Origin: Cognatilysobacter terrigena
GTDB taxonomy: Bacteria; Pseudomonadota; Gammaproteobacteria; Xanthomonadales; Xanthomonadaceae
Assembly: GCF_004361065.1 (NCBI RefSeq)
Contig: NZ_SELT01000010.1
Coordinates: forward strand, 40,853 to 104,852
Reading direction: 5' to 3'
DNA length: 64,000 nt
The notes below the pieces were generated by a model. That model searched no databases. It saw nothing but the letters and a program-made list of their open reading frames with translations, and was not told where the DNA came from. The position numbers and the translations under genes were made by a program. Numbering within the stretch: the first letter of the stretch is position 1; each line of letters opens with the position of its first letter. This document shows positions 24,870-33,833 of the stretch, one piece after another.

Positions 24870-26702
24870 TCACCCCGTCGCATCCCGCAGCCGCTGCCGC
24901 AGACTCTCCGGTGCTTCGGGGCGTGCGAAGTAGAAGCCCTGCACGCGATGGATGCCCAAGCGTCGCAGCGGCTCGATCTGCTCGTCGCGCTCGACGCCTT
25001 CGACGACGACGTGCAGCTGCAGACTGGATGCGAGTCCCTGCACGGCGCGCAGGATCGCCTGCACGGTGTCGTCGCTCTCCACGCCGTCCACCATGGACTT
25101 GTCGAGCTTGAGCGCGTCGACGGGAAAGCGCTTCAGATAGGACAGGGACGAATACCCCGTACCGAAATCGTCGATCGCGAGACACACGCCCAACGCCTTC
25201 AGCGCACGCAGGTGATCCATCGATTCATCGGCCTTCGCCATCACGGTGGTTTCCGTGATTTCGAGACACAGGCGCCATGGTTCGATGCCGGACACCGTGA
25301 TCGCCTCGTCGACCTCCGCGACGAGTGTTCCGCTGGTGAACTGCCGCGCCGACACGTTGACGCGCACCGAGCGGTGCGAGCCGTCGGCCATCGCCGGCCA
25401 GTCGCGTGCTTCCAGGCAGGCGCTCACGAGCACGATGCGACCGATCGGCTCGATCAGTCCGGTAGCCTCGGCCACTTCGATGAAGTCGCCGGCGGCCACG
25501 AGCGTATCGGGCTCACGACGCCACCTGGCCAGCGCTTCCGCGCCGACGATCTCCCCCGTGTCGAGGTCGAACTCCGGCTGGTAGACGACTTCGATGCGAT
25601 GCTCACGCAATGCGTCGCGCAGGCCCTGTTCGATGCTCAGACGATCCATCAACGACTGATGCTGCTCCGGGTCGTAGACATGCACGCGACTGCGGCCGGC
25701 CTGCTTGGCTTCCTTGCTCGCCATGTCGGCGTCGCGCAGCCACTCCTCCGCGCTGAAATCGGGTGACGCGCTGCCGAACGCGATGCCGATGCTCGCCGTC
25801 GCCTGCCAGCTGCGTTCGCCCTGCACGATGGGCTGGGAGACGGCTTCGAGGATGCGCTCGGCGATGAGCGTGACGCGCCACTCCGCGCCCGGAGACGGCA
25901 GCAGCACCCCAAAGCAGTCGCTTTCGACGCGGCCGATCGACGCGTCGTTCGGCGTCACTGCATGCAAGCGATCGGCGACGATCGCGAGTGCCGCATTGCC
26001 GCCGGCTTCGCCGAAGAATTCGTTGACCGAATGGAACCGGTCCACGTCGACGAACAGCAGTGCGCTCCCGCACGACGGGTTTCGTCGCATCCGCTTGATC
26101 TGCTGCCGCATGATGGTGACGAACAACGAGCGGTTCGCGACGCCGCTGGTGTCGTCGTACATCTCGAGATACGTCAGTTGCGCTTCCGCCGCGCGTCGCC
26201 GCTCGCGTTCGATGGCGACGCCGAAAACGTCGGCGAAATGCAGCGCGGCGATTTCCTCGTCAGCCTGCCAGGCGCGCGGCGACCGGCTCTCGAACACCAT
26301 GCGGCCCCACAGTTCGCCGCCGACGACGACCGGCACATCGAGCACCGCACCGATGCCGGCCTGCGCGAGTTCACCCAGCCAGCCCGGCATCGTCGAAAGA
26401 AGATGATCGTGCCGCTCGGCGCGCGTCGCGGTGGCCGCGCTCGATTCACGTCGCCCCAGACCTTGATGGGTCGGATTCGGCGGCCACGTCGCACGACATT
26501 CGAGCGTGCCTGGCGACGTGCGCTCCCACAGGCTGACACCTGCGACGCCGAACGCATCGAGCGCGGCGGGGGAGAGCGTCACGAACGCGCGCTGCACGCT
26601 GTCGCCGGCCCGCAGGATCTCCGCGGCCGCGCGTGCGAGGCCCATCATCTGCCGACGGAAACGCGCGGTGCGACGGTGGTCGGTCCGCGCCGACTGGGAC
26701 AT
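24870..26702 (-). CDS. GAF-GGDEF-EAL protein, probable c-di-GMP phosphodiesterase
   Basis: A 610-residue cytosolic protein: a GAF domain (about 30-165), a GGDEF domain (about 175-340) and an EAL domain (about 352-605). The diguanylate cyclase motif is replaced by ESDCF (260-264), so cyclase activity is unlikely. The EAL domain keeps its key residues: EAL at 389-391, NVSARQF, EITET, DDFGTGYSS at 511-519, KLDKSMV and VVEGVE. The best call is a GAF-sensing c-di-GMP hydrolase, with the GGDEF perhaps binding GTP to regulate it. It stands alone on the minus strand. Confidence 0.9.
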   Translation of the reverse strand: MSQSARTDHRRTARFRRQMMGLARAAAEILRAGDSVQRAFVTLSPAALDAFGVAGVSLWERTSPGTLECRATWPPNPTHQGLGRRESSAATATRAERHDHLLSTMPGWLGELAQAGIGAVLDVPVVVGGELWGRMVFESRSPRAWQADEEIAALHFADVFGVAIERERRRAAEAQLTYLEMYDDTSGVANRSLFVTIMRQQIKRMRRNPSCGSALLFVDVDRFHSVNEFFGEAGGNAALAIVADRLHAVTPNDASIGRVESDCFGVLLPSPGAEWRVTLIAERILEAVSQPIVQGERSWQATASIGIAFGSASPDFSAEEWLRDADMASKEAKQAGRSRVHVYDPEQHQSLMDRLSIEQGLRDALREHRIEVVYQPEFDLDTGEIVGAEALARWRREPDTLVAAGDFIEVAEATGLIEPIGRIVLVSACLEARDWPAMADGSHRSVRVNVSARQFTSGTLVAEVDEAITVSGIEPWRLCLEITETTVMAKADESMDHLRALKALGVCLAIDDFGTGYSSLSYLKRFPVDALKLDKSMVDGVESDDTVQAILRAVQGLASSLQLHVVVEGVERDEQIEPLRRLGIHRVQGFYFARPEAPESLRQRLRDATG

Positions 26703-27046
26703 GACACCCTCGCGGCTGCCTGAACAGGGTCGACGATACGCGCGCCGGAGGAGGCTGCCGCGCCGCCTGTCTTATGGTGGGCATGGCGGGCCGCGGTCGC
26801 TTTCGAAACGCTGGGCGGCACGTCGGCGCACGGCTGCTGCCGGAACTGCGTCGCTCCGGCCGGCGTCATCGGCGGCGTACAGCGGCTCGCACGGGATGGA
26901 CATGACACATGCGTGCCGCCCCAAGTCGCACGAGCAGCCCGTCCGGACTGCCGATGGCACCACGCGTGATAAGCCGGGAGATGCGCCTTCACATTTGCGC
27001 GCAACGTGGGGGGCGCGGGAATGCGCGTCTCGCGAGGTAACCGCCG
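26703..27046. other. Gene-free stretch upstream of the EAL protein
   Basis: About 340 bases with several overlapping open frames typical of GC-rich DNA but none with recognisable protein features. The promoter of the EAL gene should lie at its left end. Confidence 0.45.
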
Positions 27047-27355
27047 TCAACCGTCCGCGCGCTTCACCAACTCGCCCTGCAACGTTCCGCGACGGATGCG
27101 CACGACCGCCTGCACCTCGCAACCCGGCGACCACGCGCGCTGCAGCTCGCGCAACTCGCATGGCGCGGTCGTCAGCATCAGATGCAGCGGTTCGTGCGTC
27201 TCCGCACAACCGGGCGCCGACCACGGCGCAAGTCGCACGCGCGCGGTCCAGCGGTCGTCGTGCGTTGCGCGTTCGGCGCACACGCCTTCGGCGGCGACGA
27301 TGCCGCGCACATGAAGGTTCGACGGGCGCACGATGCGCCGCACGAAGCCGAGCAT
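27047..27355 (-). CDS. Hypothetical protein downstream of rnk
   Basis: A 102-residue protein (MLGFVRRIVRPSN... ending QGELVKRADG) of no family I recognise. It starts 9 bases after the rnk stop on the same strand, so it could be cotranscribed. The composition is that of a soluble protein with beta-rich segments (GTLQGELVKR, CEVQAVVRIRR). A GTG one codon earlier (27358) is an alternative start. Moderate support only. Confidence 0.5.
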   Translation of the reverse strand: MLGFVRRIVRPSNLHVRGIVAAEGVCAERATHDDRWTARVRLAPWSAPGCAETHEPLHLMLTTAPCELRELQRAWSPGCEVQAVVRIRRGTLQGELVKRADG

Positions 27356-27364
27356 CACCGCGTC

Positions 27365-27766
27365 TTACTCGGGCAAGCCCGCGGCTTCGGGCTGGTAGAG
27401 CACGGCCTTCAGCCGCAATCGTGACGTGTATCCGCCCGGCATCGGCCAGTCGATCGCGTCGCCCACGCTGAGGCCGAGCAATGCGGCGCCGACGGGCGCG
27501 AGCACCGAGACGTAGTGCAGGGAGGCCGACGCGACGTCGGGATAGACCACGCGCACCGTGCGCTCGACGCCACTGTTTTCGTCCTCGACGATCACGCTCG
27601 AATTCATCGTGACGACATTGGCCGGCACGTCGCCCGGCTCACGCAGTTCCGCGCGCGCGATCTCGTCCTCGAGCATCGACGCGCACGAGCTGCCCGCGAA
27701 CATCGGTGAGGCCAGCATCGCCTCGAGTCGACGCGCATCGCGCACGGACATGATCAATCGCGGCAT
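27365..27766 (-). CDS. rnk: Nucleoside diphosphate kinase regulator Rnk (GreA/GreB C-terminal fold)
   Basis: A 133-residue protein: a short N-terminal helical arm (ARRLEAMLASPMFAG) and the FKBP-like GreA/B C-terminal domain with VVTMNSSVIVED, VRVVYPD and the hallmark VLAPVGAALLGLSVGDAIDW. Rnk proteins bind RNA polymerase but lack the Gre coiled coil. The start at 27766 gives the family's length; a longer frame to 27859 adds 31 residues without a ribosome site. It is divergent from blaI, 300 bases away. Confidence 0.85.
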   Translation of the reverse strand: MPRLIMSVRDARRLEAMLASPMFAGSSCASMLEDEIARAELREPGDVPANVVTMNSSVIVEDENSGVERTVRVVYPDVASASLHYVSVLAPVGAALLGLSVGDAIDWPMPGGYTSRLRLKAVLYQPEAAGLPE

Positions 27767-27998
27767 CTGTATGGTGGCTCCGACGGTGCGCGCGGACGAC
27801 CGCGACGCCGAAACGTAGGTGCCACGTTCGAGCACGGTCAATCGATGGGCAGCCTTCACGACAGCGGTGGTTCAGACGACGACCGAGGCCGGCGATCACC
27901 ACGGCGCGTGAAGGCGCGAACGCTGCGCCGTAATCGGCGCCACTCGTGCCGCGCACCCCGCAAAGGCGAGTCGTGCCGTCCGTCGGAACATGACCAAT

Positions 27999-28036
27999 GT
28001 CCTAGACAAAGCAGTCTAGACACGTTGGTCTAGAAC
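27999..28036 (+). promoter_or_regulatory. Triple CTAG-centred operator upstream of the blaI-like gene
   Basis: Three related sites, CCTAGAC, GTCTAGAC and GTCTAGAAC, have their CTAG cores at 28002-28005, 28016-28019 and 28030-28033, exactly 14 bases apart. The last ends about 30 bases before the blaI start. Even spacing and palindromic cores fit cooperative binding of a BlaI/MecI-type dimer. Confidence 0.75.
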
Positions 28037-28063
28037 GCGCAGGATCGCCGCATCTTCCGACCG

Positions 28064-28462
28064 ATGCCCACCGTGCCCGAGTCCCGCCGCAAACTCCCGA
28101 AGCCGACGCCGGCCGAACTCGAACTGCTGCGCGTGCTCTGGTCGCTCGGCCCCGCGACGGTGAAGGACGTGCACCGCGCACGCCAGGCGGAGCGGCCCGA
28201 CGTCACTTATGCGACCGTGCTCCGCCTGCTGCAGGTAATGCATGGCAAGGGCCTGCTGCGGCGCGACGAGAGCCAGCGCTCGCACGTCTACGCGGCGGTG
28301 CAGAAGCCGGACACGCTGCGCACCGGCCTGCTCGGCGACCTCATCCAGCGCGCGTTCGCGGGCTCCGGCAAGGACCTCGTGATGGCCGCGCTCAAGGGCC
28401 ACGTTTCGCGCGAGGAGCGCGATGAAATCCGTCGCTACCTGCGGGAGAGCGGTGATGAGTGA
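28064..28462 (+). CDS. BlaI/MecI/CopY family transcriptional repressor
   Basis: A 132-residue winged-helix repressor: PTPAELELLRVLWSLGPATV and VTYATVLRLLQVMHGKGLL form the DNA-binding domain, and the C-terminal helices dimerise (LLGDLIQRAFAGSG). In the BlaI/BlaR1 paradigm a membrane M56 peptidase triggers cleavage of the repressor; here the peptidase gene overlaps its 3' end by 8 bases. The triple site at 27999-28036 is its probable operator. No beta-lactamase gene is adjacent. Confidence 0.92.
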   Translation: MPTVPESRRKLPKPTPAELELLRVLWSLGPATVKDVHRARQAERPDVTYATVLRLLQVMHGKGLLRRDESQRSHVYAAVQKPDTLRTGLLGDLIQRAFAGSGKDLVMAALKGHVSREERDEIRRYLRESGDE

Positions 28463-30311
28463 CGTCCTGATCGACGCCGTACCGCTGCTCGGCCGCGCGC
28501 TGGTGCACTTCGTGTGGCAGGGCGTGGTGATCGGTGCGGTCGCCGCGCTCGCCTTCGCGACGATGCAGCGCTCGCGGCCGCAAGCGCGCTACCTCGTCGG
28601 TTGCCTCGCGATGCTCGCATGCGTGATCGCGCCGATCGCGACGATGGTCCGGTTGTCGGACATAGCGCCCATCGGCGGGATGATCACGACGCGCGTCGGC
28701 CTGCAGGATGCCGTGTTCGTGGGCACGTCCGCGAAATCGTCATTCGATGCGTGGATGCCGTGGCTCGTCGCGATCTGGGCGGGCGGTGCGGCCGTGTTCG
28801 GCGTTCGCATGATCGCGGGCCTGGCCTGGGTCGAGCGCCTGCGTCGACATGCGCAACCGGACGATCATGGTGCATGGCAGCACCGCATCGACGCGCTCGC
28901 GCAGCGCATGCATCTGCCCCGCGGCGTGACGCTGCGCTGTGTGGACGATCTCGCATCGCCCGTCACCGCCGGCTGGTGGATGCCTGTCGTGCTGATGCCG
29001 GCGGCGCTCGCGACGCGCATGCCGGTCGCGCTGGTCGAAGCGCTGCTGGCGCACGAGCTGGCGCACATCCGTCGCCACGACTACCTCGTGAACTTGCTGC
29101 AGTCGCTGGTCGAAGCGCTGCTGTTCTACCACCCGGTCGTGTGGTGGATGTCGCGCCGCGTGCGCGCGGAGCGCGAGCTGGTCGCCGATGCATTGGCCGC
29201 CGATGCGATTGGCGAGCCGCGCCGCTTGGCCGTCGCGCTGTCCGAACTGTCCGAACTCAATGCGGCGCCGTTGCCGCGTACCGCAATCGCCGCCCGAGGA
29301 GGTGAACTCATGCCGCGCATCCAGAATCTGCTCCGTCCCGCGACGTCCGCTGCCGGCGGTCGTCTGGCGGTTCCCGTCATCGCGCTCGTCGGCCTTGGGC
29401 TGGCGGTCTACGCACAGGCGACCGTCGCGCCGCAATCGACCACGACGTCGACCTCGGCGGCCGCAACGCCCGTGACGACGACCGCCGCGCGCCCGCTTCC
29501 GACGCCCGTCGTCTCGGGCCGTGCCGTGCTTTCCGCCGCGTCGGAAGCGCAGGTCGCCGCCGACGCTGCGAGCGCCTCGATCGCGCGGGACCCGTCGCCC
29601 GGGCGCGTGCAGGCATCCCGTCCTGCGAAAGAACGCGACGTCGAGCGTGCGGTCGAACAGGCAATGGACGCACAGGATGCGGCCATCGATGCCGCGACCG
29701 TCGCGCGCGCCACGCTCCGCGACGGCGCCATCAACGTCGACGACGACGCGATGACGTTCGAGCGCTACGGCCAGCGCTACCGCGTCACGGATCGCGCGAT
29801 GGTCGCGCGCGTCAACGCGGCCTGGCGCGATACGCACGCGCTCGGCGAGCAGATGAACGCGCTCGGCAAGCGCATGAACGTGCACGGTGAGAACATGAAT
29901 CGCATCGGGCAAGCGATGAATGACGCCGCCAACAACCCCGAGCGCAGCAAGGCGATGGCGGATGCGGAGCTTCGACTCAACAAGGCCGCGAACGAGTACG
30001 GCCGCATCGCCGCGCAGGCAGCGCTCGCGGAGCAGGACAGCGCGCTCGCGCAGCGCATGAAGGCGCTGCAGAGCGAAATGGATCGCCAGAGCGCGATCAT
30101 CTCGGAGCAGGCGAAGCTCGTCGCTGCGCCGATGGCGGACTATCAGCGCCGCATGGAAGAAGCGTCGAAGCCCATGCGCGAACTCGAGACGCAGATGCAC
30201 GGGCTTGAGGACCGCATGCGTGTCACATCGGGCATCGCGCAGCGCGAGACCGAGAAGCTCATCGAGGAGTCGATCGAGCGCGGCCTCGCGCAGCCGCTCG
30301 AAACACGCTGA
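28455..30311 (+). CDS. M56 (BlaR1-type) membrane metallopeptidase with repeat coiled-coil C-terminus
   Basis: A 618-residue membrane protein. Helices lie at about 12-38, 48-66 and 100-122, followed by the zinc peptidase motif HELAH at 200-204 (ALLAHELAHIRRHDYL). A fourth helix lies near 296-315. The C-terminal part, from about residue 320, is not a penicillin-binding sensor. It is an Ala/Thr/Pro-rich linker and then a long helix with tandem MN-x-x-G repeats (EQMNALGKRMNVHGENMN) and Gln/Met-rich coiled coil to the end. The start at 28455 overlaps the blaI stop (ATGAGTGA), so the two are translationally coupled. The signal sensed is unknown. Confidence 0.88.
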   Translation: MSDVLIDAVPLLGRALVHFVWQGVVIGAVAALAFATMQRSRPQARYLVGCLAMLACVIAPIATMVRLSDIAPIGGMITTRVGLQDAVFVGTSAKSSFDAWMPWLVAIWAGGAAVFGVRMIAGLAWVERLRRHAQPDDHGAWQHRIDALAQRMHLPRGVTLRCVDDLASPVTAGWWMPVVLMPAALATRMPVALVEALLAHELAHIRRHDYLVNLLQSLVEALLFYHPVVWWMSRRVRAERELVADALAADAIGEPRRLAVALSELSELNAAPLPRTAIAARGGELMPRIQNLLRPATSAAGGRLAVPVIALVGLGLAVYAQATVAPQSTTTSTSAAATPVTTTAARPLPTPVVSGRAVLSAASEAQVAADAASASIARDPSPGRVQASRPAKERDVERAVEQAMDAQDAAIDAATVARATLRDGAINVDDDAMTFERYGQRYRVTDRAMVARVNAAWRDTHALGEQMNALGKRMNVHGENMNRIGQAMNDAANNPERSKAMADAELRLNKAANEYGRIAAQAALAEQDSALAQRMKALQSEMDRQSAIISEQAKLVAAPMADYQRRMEEASKPMRELETQMHGLEDRMRVTSGIAQRETEKLIEESIERGLAQPLETR

Positions 30312-30317
30312 GTCGAT

Positions 30318-30914
30318 TTAACCGGCGACGGCAGGCGCGTTGCGCGTGCCGATCGCTGCGAGCAGGCCGTCCACCGCGCGTGCGACGGCCTGCGCATTCG
30401 ACGGCGATGTGAATTCGCCCGCGGCGTCGAATGCGTCCGTCGCACGGCTGATCGACACCATCGTCGGCAGCACGGTCGCGCCGAGACCAAGCTCGAGCGA
30501 TTGCCGCATCGCCATCAGACATCGATAGCCGCCGAGCCCGCCGGGCGAGGCCGCGCCGAGCGCGAACAGCGGGGCCCCGAACGCCGCAGGAATGCCGCCG
30601 TGATCGCGCACGCGCGAGATCCAGTCGATGGTGTTCTTGGTGAGCGGCGGAATGCCTGCGTTGTATTCCGGCGTCACGATGAAGATGCCGGCGCTTTCGC
30701 GGAACAGCGCATGCAGGCGCTGCGCGGGTTCGGGAACGCCGTGCGCGGCTTCGAGGTCGCCGTCGTACAGCGGAAGCGCGTAGTCGCGCAGGTCGATGTC
30801 GACGACGTCGGCGCCCTGTGCGCGCAGCTCGCGCACCACGAGCGCTTCGAGCATGCGGTTGAACGAGCCGGTGCGGTTCGAACCGGGAAACACGAGGACG
30901 CGGGGGCTGGGCAT
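30318..30914 (-). CDS. NAD(P)H-dependent FMN reductase family flavoprotein
   Basis: A 198-residue flavodoxin-like protein of the SsuE/ChrR/YieF group. VLVFPGSNRTGSFNRML is the FMN-phosphate loop and FIVTPEYNAGIPPLTKNTID the isoalloxazine-side motif with the family's TPEYN. These enzymes reduce quinones, chromate or free flavin. It is convergent with the M56 gene (6-base gap) and divergent from the DUF2946-like gene. The start at 30914 follows GGAG. Confidence 0.88.
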   Translation of the reverse strand: MPSPRVLVFPGSNRTGSFNRMLEALVVRELRAQGADVVDIDLRDYALPLYDGDLEAAHGVPEPAQRLHALFRESAGIFIVTPEYNAGIPPLTKNTIDWISRVRDHGGIPAAFGAPLFALGAASPGGLGGYRCLMAMRQSLELGLGATVLPTMVSISRATDAFDAAGEFTSPSNAQAVARAVDGLLAAIGTRNAPAVAG

Positions 30915-31005
30915 GGTGGCGGCTCCGGGGGAGTCGGAAGGGTGCCACGGCTTGCGCCGACCGGTGTCACGATCGGCGCGTCGGCCTACACGCGATAATG
31001 CGCGG

Positions 31006-31458
31006 ATGTCGCCCGCACTTCGCCGCCGCTTCGCGCTGCTCGCCGTTACGGCGGCGCTGCTGCTGGCGCTGCTGCCGACGATCGGCCGTCTGGGTGCCGG
31101 TACTGTCGCCTGCGAAAGCGGCATGCCCGCGTCGCACGCCATGCCGGCGATGTCGATGTCCATGCACCACATGGCCGGCATGACGCCCGAGCAGCACCGC
31201 GCGCACATGGCGATGATGGCGCGGATGGCGTCGCGCGATGCCGCACCGGCTCGCGTGCCGACGCCTGCGCATGACAGTCATGACTGCCCGTATTGCCCGC
31301 TGCTGTCGGGCCTGGTGGGCGCGACTACCCTGCCGTGGTCGCCCAGCGCGCCGCTCGCGCTCGCGCCGTGGTCGGTGCGTGCAGTCGCCCAGCGCGCGAC
31401 CGATGCCCCAGTGCCCGCGCTCGGCGGGCAGGGGCCGCCGAGCGTTCTGACGAGCTGA
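31006..31458 (+). CDS. DUF2946-like exported protein with Met/His-rich and CPYC motifs
   Basis: A 150-residue protein: a basic N-terminus with one hydrophobic helix (about 9-30), a Met/His-rich stretch (HAMPAMSMSMHHMAGM), and the block HDSHDCPYCPLLSG. This layout resembles DUF2946 proteins often found next to copper TonB receptors. Met/His clusters bind Cu(I)/Cu(II). The next gene is a TonB-dependent receptor 84 bases downstream, and an operon for copper handling is the best inference. Confidence 0.75.
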   Translation: MSPALRRRFALLAVTAALLLALLPTIGRLGAGTVACESGMPASHAMPAMSMSMHHMAGMTPEQHRAHMAMMARMASRDAAPARVPTPAHDSHDCPYCPLLSGLVGATTLPWSPSAPLALAPWSVRAVAQRATDAPVPALGGQGPPSVLTS

Positions 31459-31541
31459 GCCGCGCGGCGTTCGCCGCGTTCCATCGTCATCGCCGCGGCG
31501 GCCGCATCGAAGCGGCTGCGTGCGCCTGTCCGAGTGTCCCA

Positions 31542-33833
31542 ATGCATCCGAAACGTCCCCATGCGTCGCGCCTCGCGACGGCGTTGGCGCTGGCCGCGTT
31601 CGCGCGGCTCGCGCCGGCGGCCGCCGCGGGCGGCGACGCGTCCGGCGCCTCACCGCGCGCGCTCGATCGCATCGTCGTGCGCGGCCTGCAGCCGACGTCA
31701 CTGCCCACCCGCCTGCCGACCACCGTCGAAGGCATCACGGGCGTACAAGTCACGCGCACCGTCAACGCGACCGACGCCGAAGACGCGCTGAAGTACCTGC
31801 CCAGCCTGCTGGTGCGAAAGCGCTACATCGGCGACTACGACCACGCCGTATTGGCCACGCGCGCATCCGGCACCAACAACAGCGCGCGTTCACTCGTCTA
31901 CGCCGACGGCATCCTGCTGTCGAACCTGCTCGGCAATGGCGCGACGTTCGCGCCGCGCTGGGGCATGGTGAATCCGGAGGAGATCGAACGGGTCGACGTG
32001 CTGTACGGCCCGTTCTCGGCCGCGTACCCCGGCAATTCGGTGGGCGCCGTGGTCGACTACGTGACGCGGATGCCCGATCGATTCGAGGCGCACGCGCGGC
32101 TCGGCTACAGCGTCGAGCGGTTCCACGTGTATGCAACCGACGCGACGTTCCCCGCGACGTCGCTCGGCGCATCGTTCGGCGACCGCTGGGGCGCGCTGTC
32201 GGCCTGGCTCTCGCTCAATCGGGTCGACGCGCACGGGCATCCGATCGCCTTCGCCAGCGCGACGCCCGCATCGCCGAATGCAGCCCCAACACCCGTGAGT
32301 GGTGCGGTTGCCGATCTCAATACGAAGAACCAGCCGTATTTCCTCGTCGGCGCGTACGGGCAGACCGACACGGTGCAGGACGAGGCGAAACTCAAGCTCG
32401 CCTACGACCTCGCGCCGGGTCTTCGCCTGAGCTACGTCTTCGGCACCTGGACCAACGACGCGGATCGCGACGCGGAGACGTACCTGCAAGACGCGTCCGG
32501 TGTGCCGGTGTACGCGGGCCCGGTCGTGATCGACGGGCGGCCTTACGCGCTCGCATCGACCGCGATCGCGCCGACGCGCAACGATCAACTGCACCGCATG
32601 CACGGGCTGACGTTGCGTCGCGACGGCGACGGAGCGGGCTTTTCGGTCTCCGCTAGTCGCTATATGTACGCGCGCGATCTCGTGCGCTCGCCCACTGTCG
32701 CGCTGCCGGCCGCCGCGACCGGCGGTGCAGGGCGCATCGCCGACGCGGCGGGCACCGGCTGGACCACACTCGCCGGCGCACTCACGTGGTCACCCGCCAC
32801 CGCGCATGCGGTCGAGGTCGGCCTGCAGGACGACACGTTCAAGCTCGCGACCACGGTCTACGCCACCTCCGACTGGCTGCAGGGGATGCGCGGCGCACGC
32901 GTGTCCGCGTTCGGCGGTTCCACCGAACTGCGAAGCGCGTACGCGCAGGACACCTGGACCGTGTCGCCACGCTGGACGACCACACTGGGCCTGCGCCACG
33001 AGCGCTGGGCCGCGCGGAACGGCTACACAGCGGCAGGTGCGGTCGAGACGCCTTACGCATCGCGACGCGCGTCGGACTGGTCGCCGAAGGCGGCAGTGCA
33101 GTTCCGCATGTCGGACGATGCGTCCATCAAGGCGTCGATCGGCCGCGCCGTGCGCTATCCGACGGTCAGCGAACTTTTCCAGGGCACGACCGCCACCAAT
33201 GCGATCGTCATCAACGAGCCCGACCTTGCGCCCGAGCGGTCGTGGACGTCGGAGCTGTCCTACGTACGCTCGGTCGAGTGGGGCCACGTGCGCACCACGT
33301 ATTTCCACGAACGGACACGTGATGCGCTCTACTCGCAGACGAACGTCACGGTGGTGCCGAACGTCACCGGGATCCAGAACGTCGGGCTCATCCGCACGAA
33401 TGGGATGGAGGTCGCGACGTCGCTCTCCGATGTCGCCGTCGCCGGACTCGACGTCGACGCGAGCGCGACGTTCGCCGACTCCATCATCGAAGAGAACACG
33501 AACTTTCCGGCGAGCGAAGGCAAATGGCAGCCACGCGTGCCGCGCTGGCGCGCCAATCTGATCGCGACCTACCATCCGGGCGAGCACTGGAGCTTCACTG
33601 GCGCGGCGCGATACAGCGGCCGTCAGTTCAACACGCTGGACAACAGCGACGTGAACAGCCACACCTACTTCGGCACCAGCCCCTTCCTCGTGTTGGACGC
33701 ACGCGTGCACTACCGCGCGGACGCGCACTGGAGCGGGGCGGTCGGTGTCGACAACCTCGGCGACCGCACGTATTGGAACTTCCACCCCTACAACCAGCGC
33801 ACGTTCAACGTGGAGGTGCGGTATGACGACTGA
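31542..33833 (+). CDS. TonB-dependent outer-membrane receptor
   Basis: A 763-residue precursor with a signal peptide (cleavage near APAAAAG), a plug domain (VQVTRTVNATDAEDALKYLP, then DGILLSNLLGNG and EIERVDVLYGPFSAAYPGNS) and a 22-strand barrel ending in an aromatic-rich C-terminus (TFNVEVRYDD). There is no N-terminal signalling extension. The start at 31542 leaves a normal signal peptide; a longer in-frame reading upstream is an overlap artefact. Flanking DUF2946-like and BNR lipoprotein genes point to copper or another metal complex as substrate, by inference. Confidence 0.92.
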   Translation: MHPKRPHASRLATALALAAFARLAPAAAAGGDASGASPRALDRIVVRGLQPTSLPTRLPTTVEGITGVQVTRTVNATDAEDALKYLPSLLVRKRYIGDYDHAVLATRASGTNNSARSLVYADGILLSNLLGNGATFAPRWGMVNPEEIERVDVLYGPFSAAYPGNSVGAVVDYVTRMPDRFEAHARLGYSVERFHVYATDATFPATSLGASFGDRWGALSAWLSLNRVDAHGHPIAFASATPASPNAAPTPVSGAVADLNTKNQPYFLVGAYGQTDTVQDEAKLKLAYDLAPGLRLSYVFGTWTNDADRDAETYLQDASGVPVYAGPVVIDGRPYALASTAIAPTRNDQLHRMHGLTLRRDGDGAGFSVSASRYMYARDLVRSPTVALPAAATGGAGRIADAAGTGWTTLAGALTWSPATAHAVEVGLQDDTFKLATTVYATSDWLQGMRGARVSAFGGSTELRSAYAQDTWTVSPRWTTTLGLRHERWAARNGYTAAGAVETPYASRRASDWSPKAAVQFRMSDDASIKASIGRAVRYPTVSELFQGTTATNAIVINEPDLAPERSWTSELSYVRSVEWGHVRTTYFHERTRDALYSQTNVTVVPNVTGIQNVGLIRTNGMEVATSLSDVAVAGLDVDASATFADSIIEENTNFPASEGKWQPRVPRWRANLIATYHPGEHWSFTGAARYSGRQFNTLDNSDVNSHTYFGTSPFLVLDARVHYRADAHWSGAVGVDNLGDRTYWNFHPYNQRTFNVEVRYDD

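Noticed and set aside
28064..30311. A beta-lactamase induction operon
   Set aside because: The M56 protein lacks a penicillin-binding sensor and no beta-lactamase gene is near, so the BlaI/BlaR1 resemblance is only in the regulator and peptidase.
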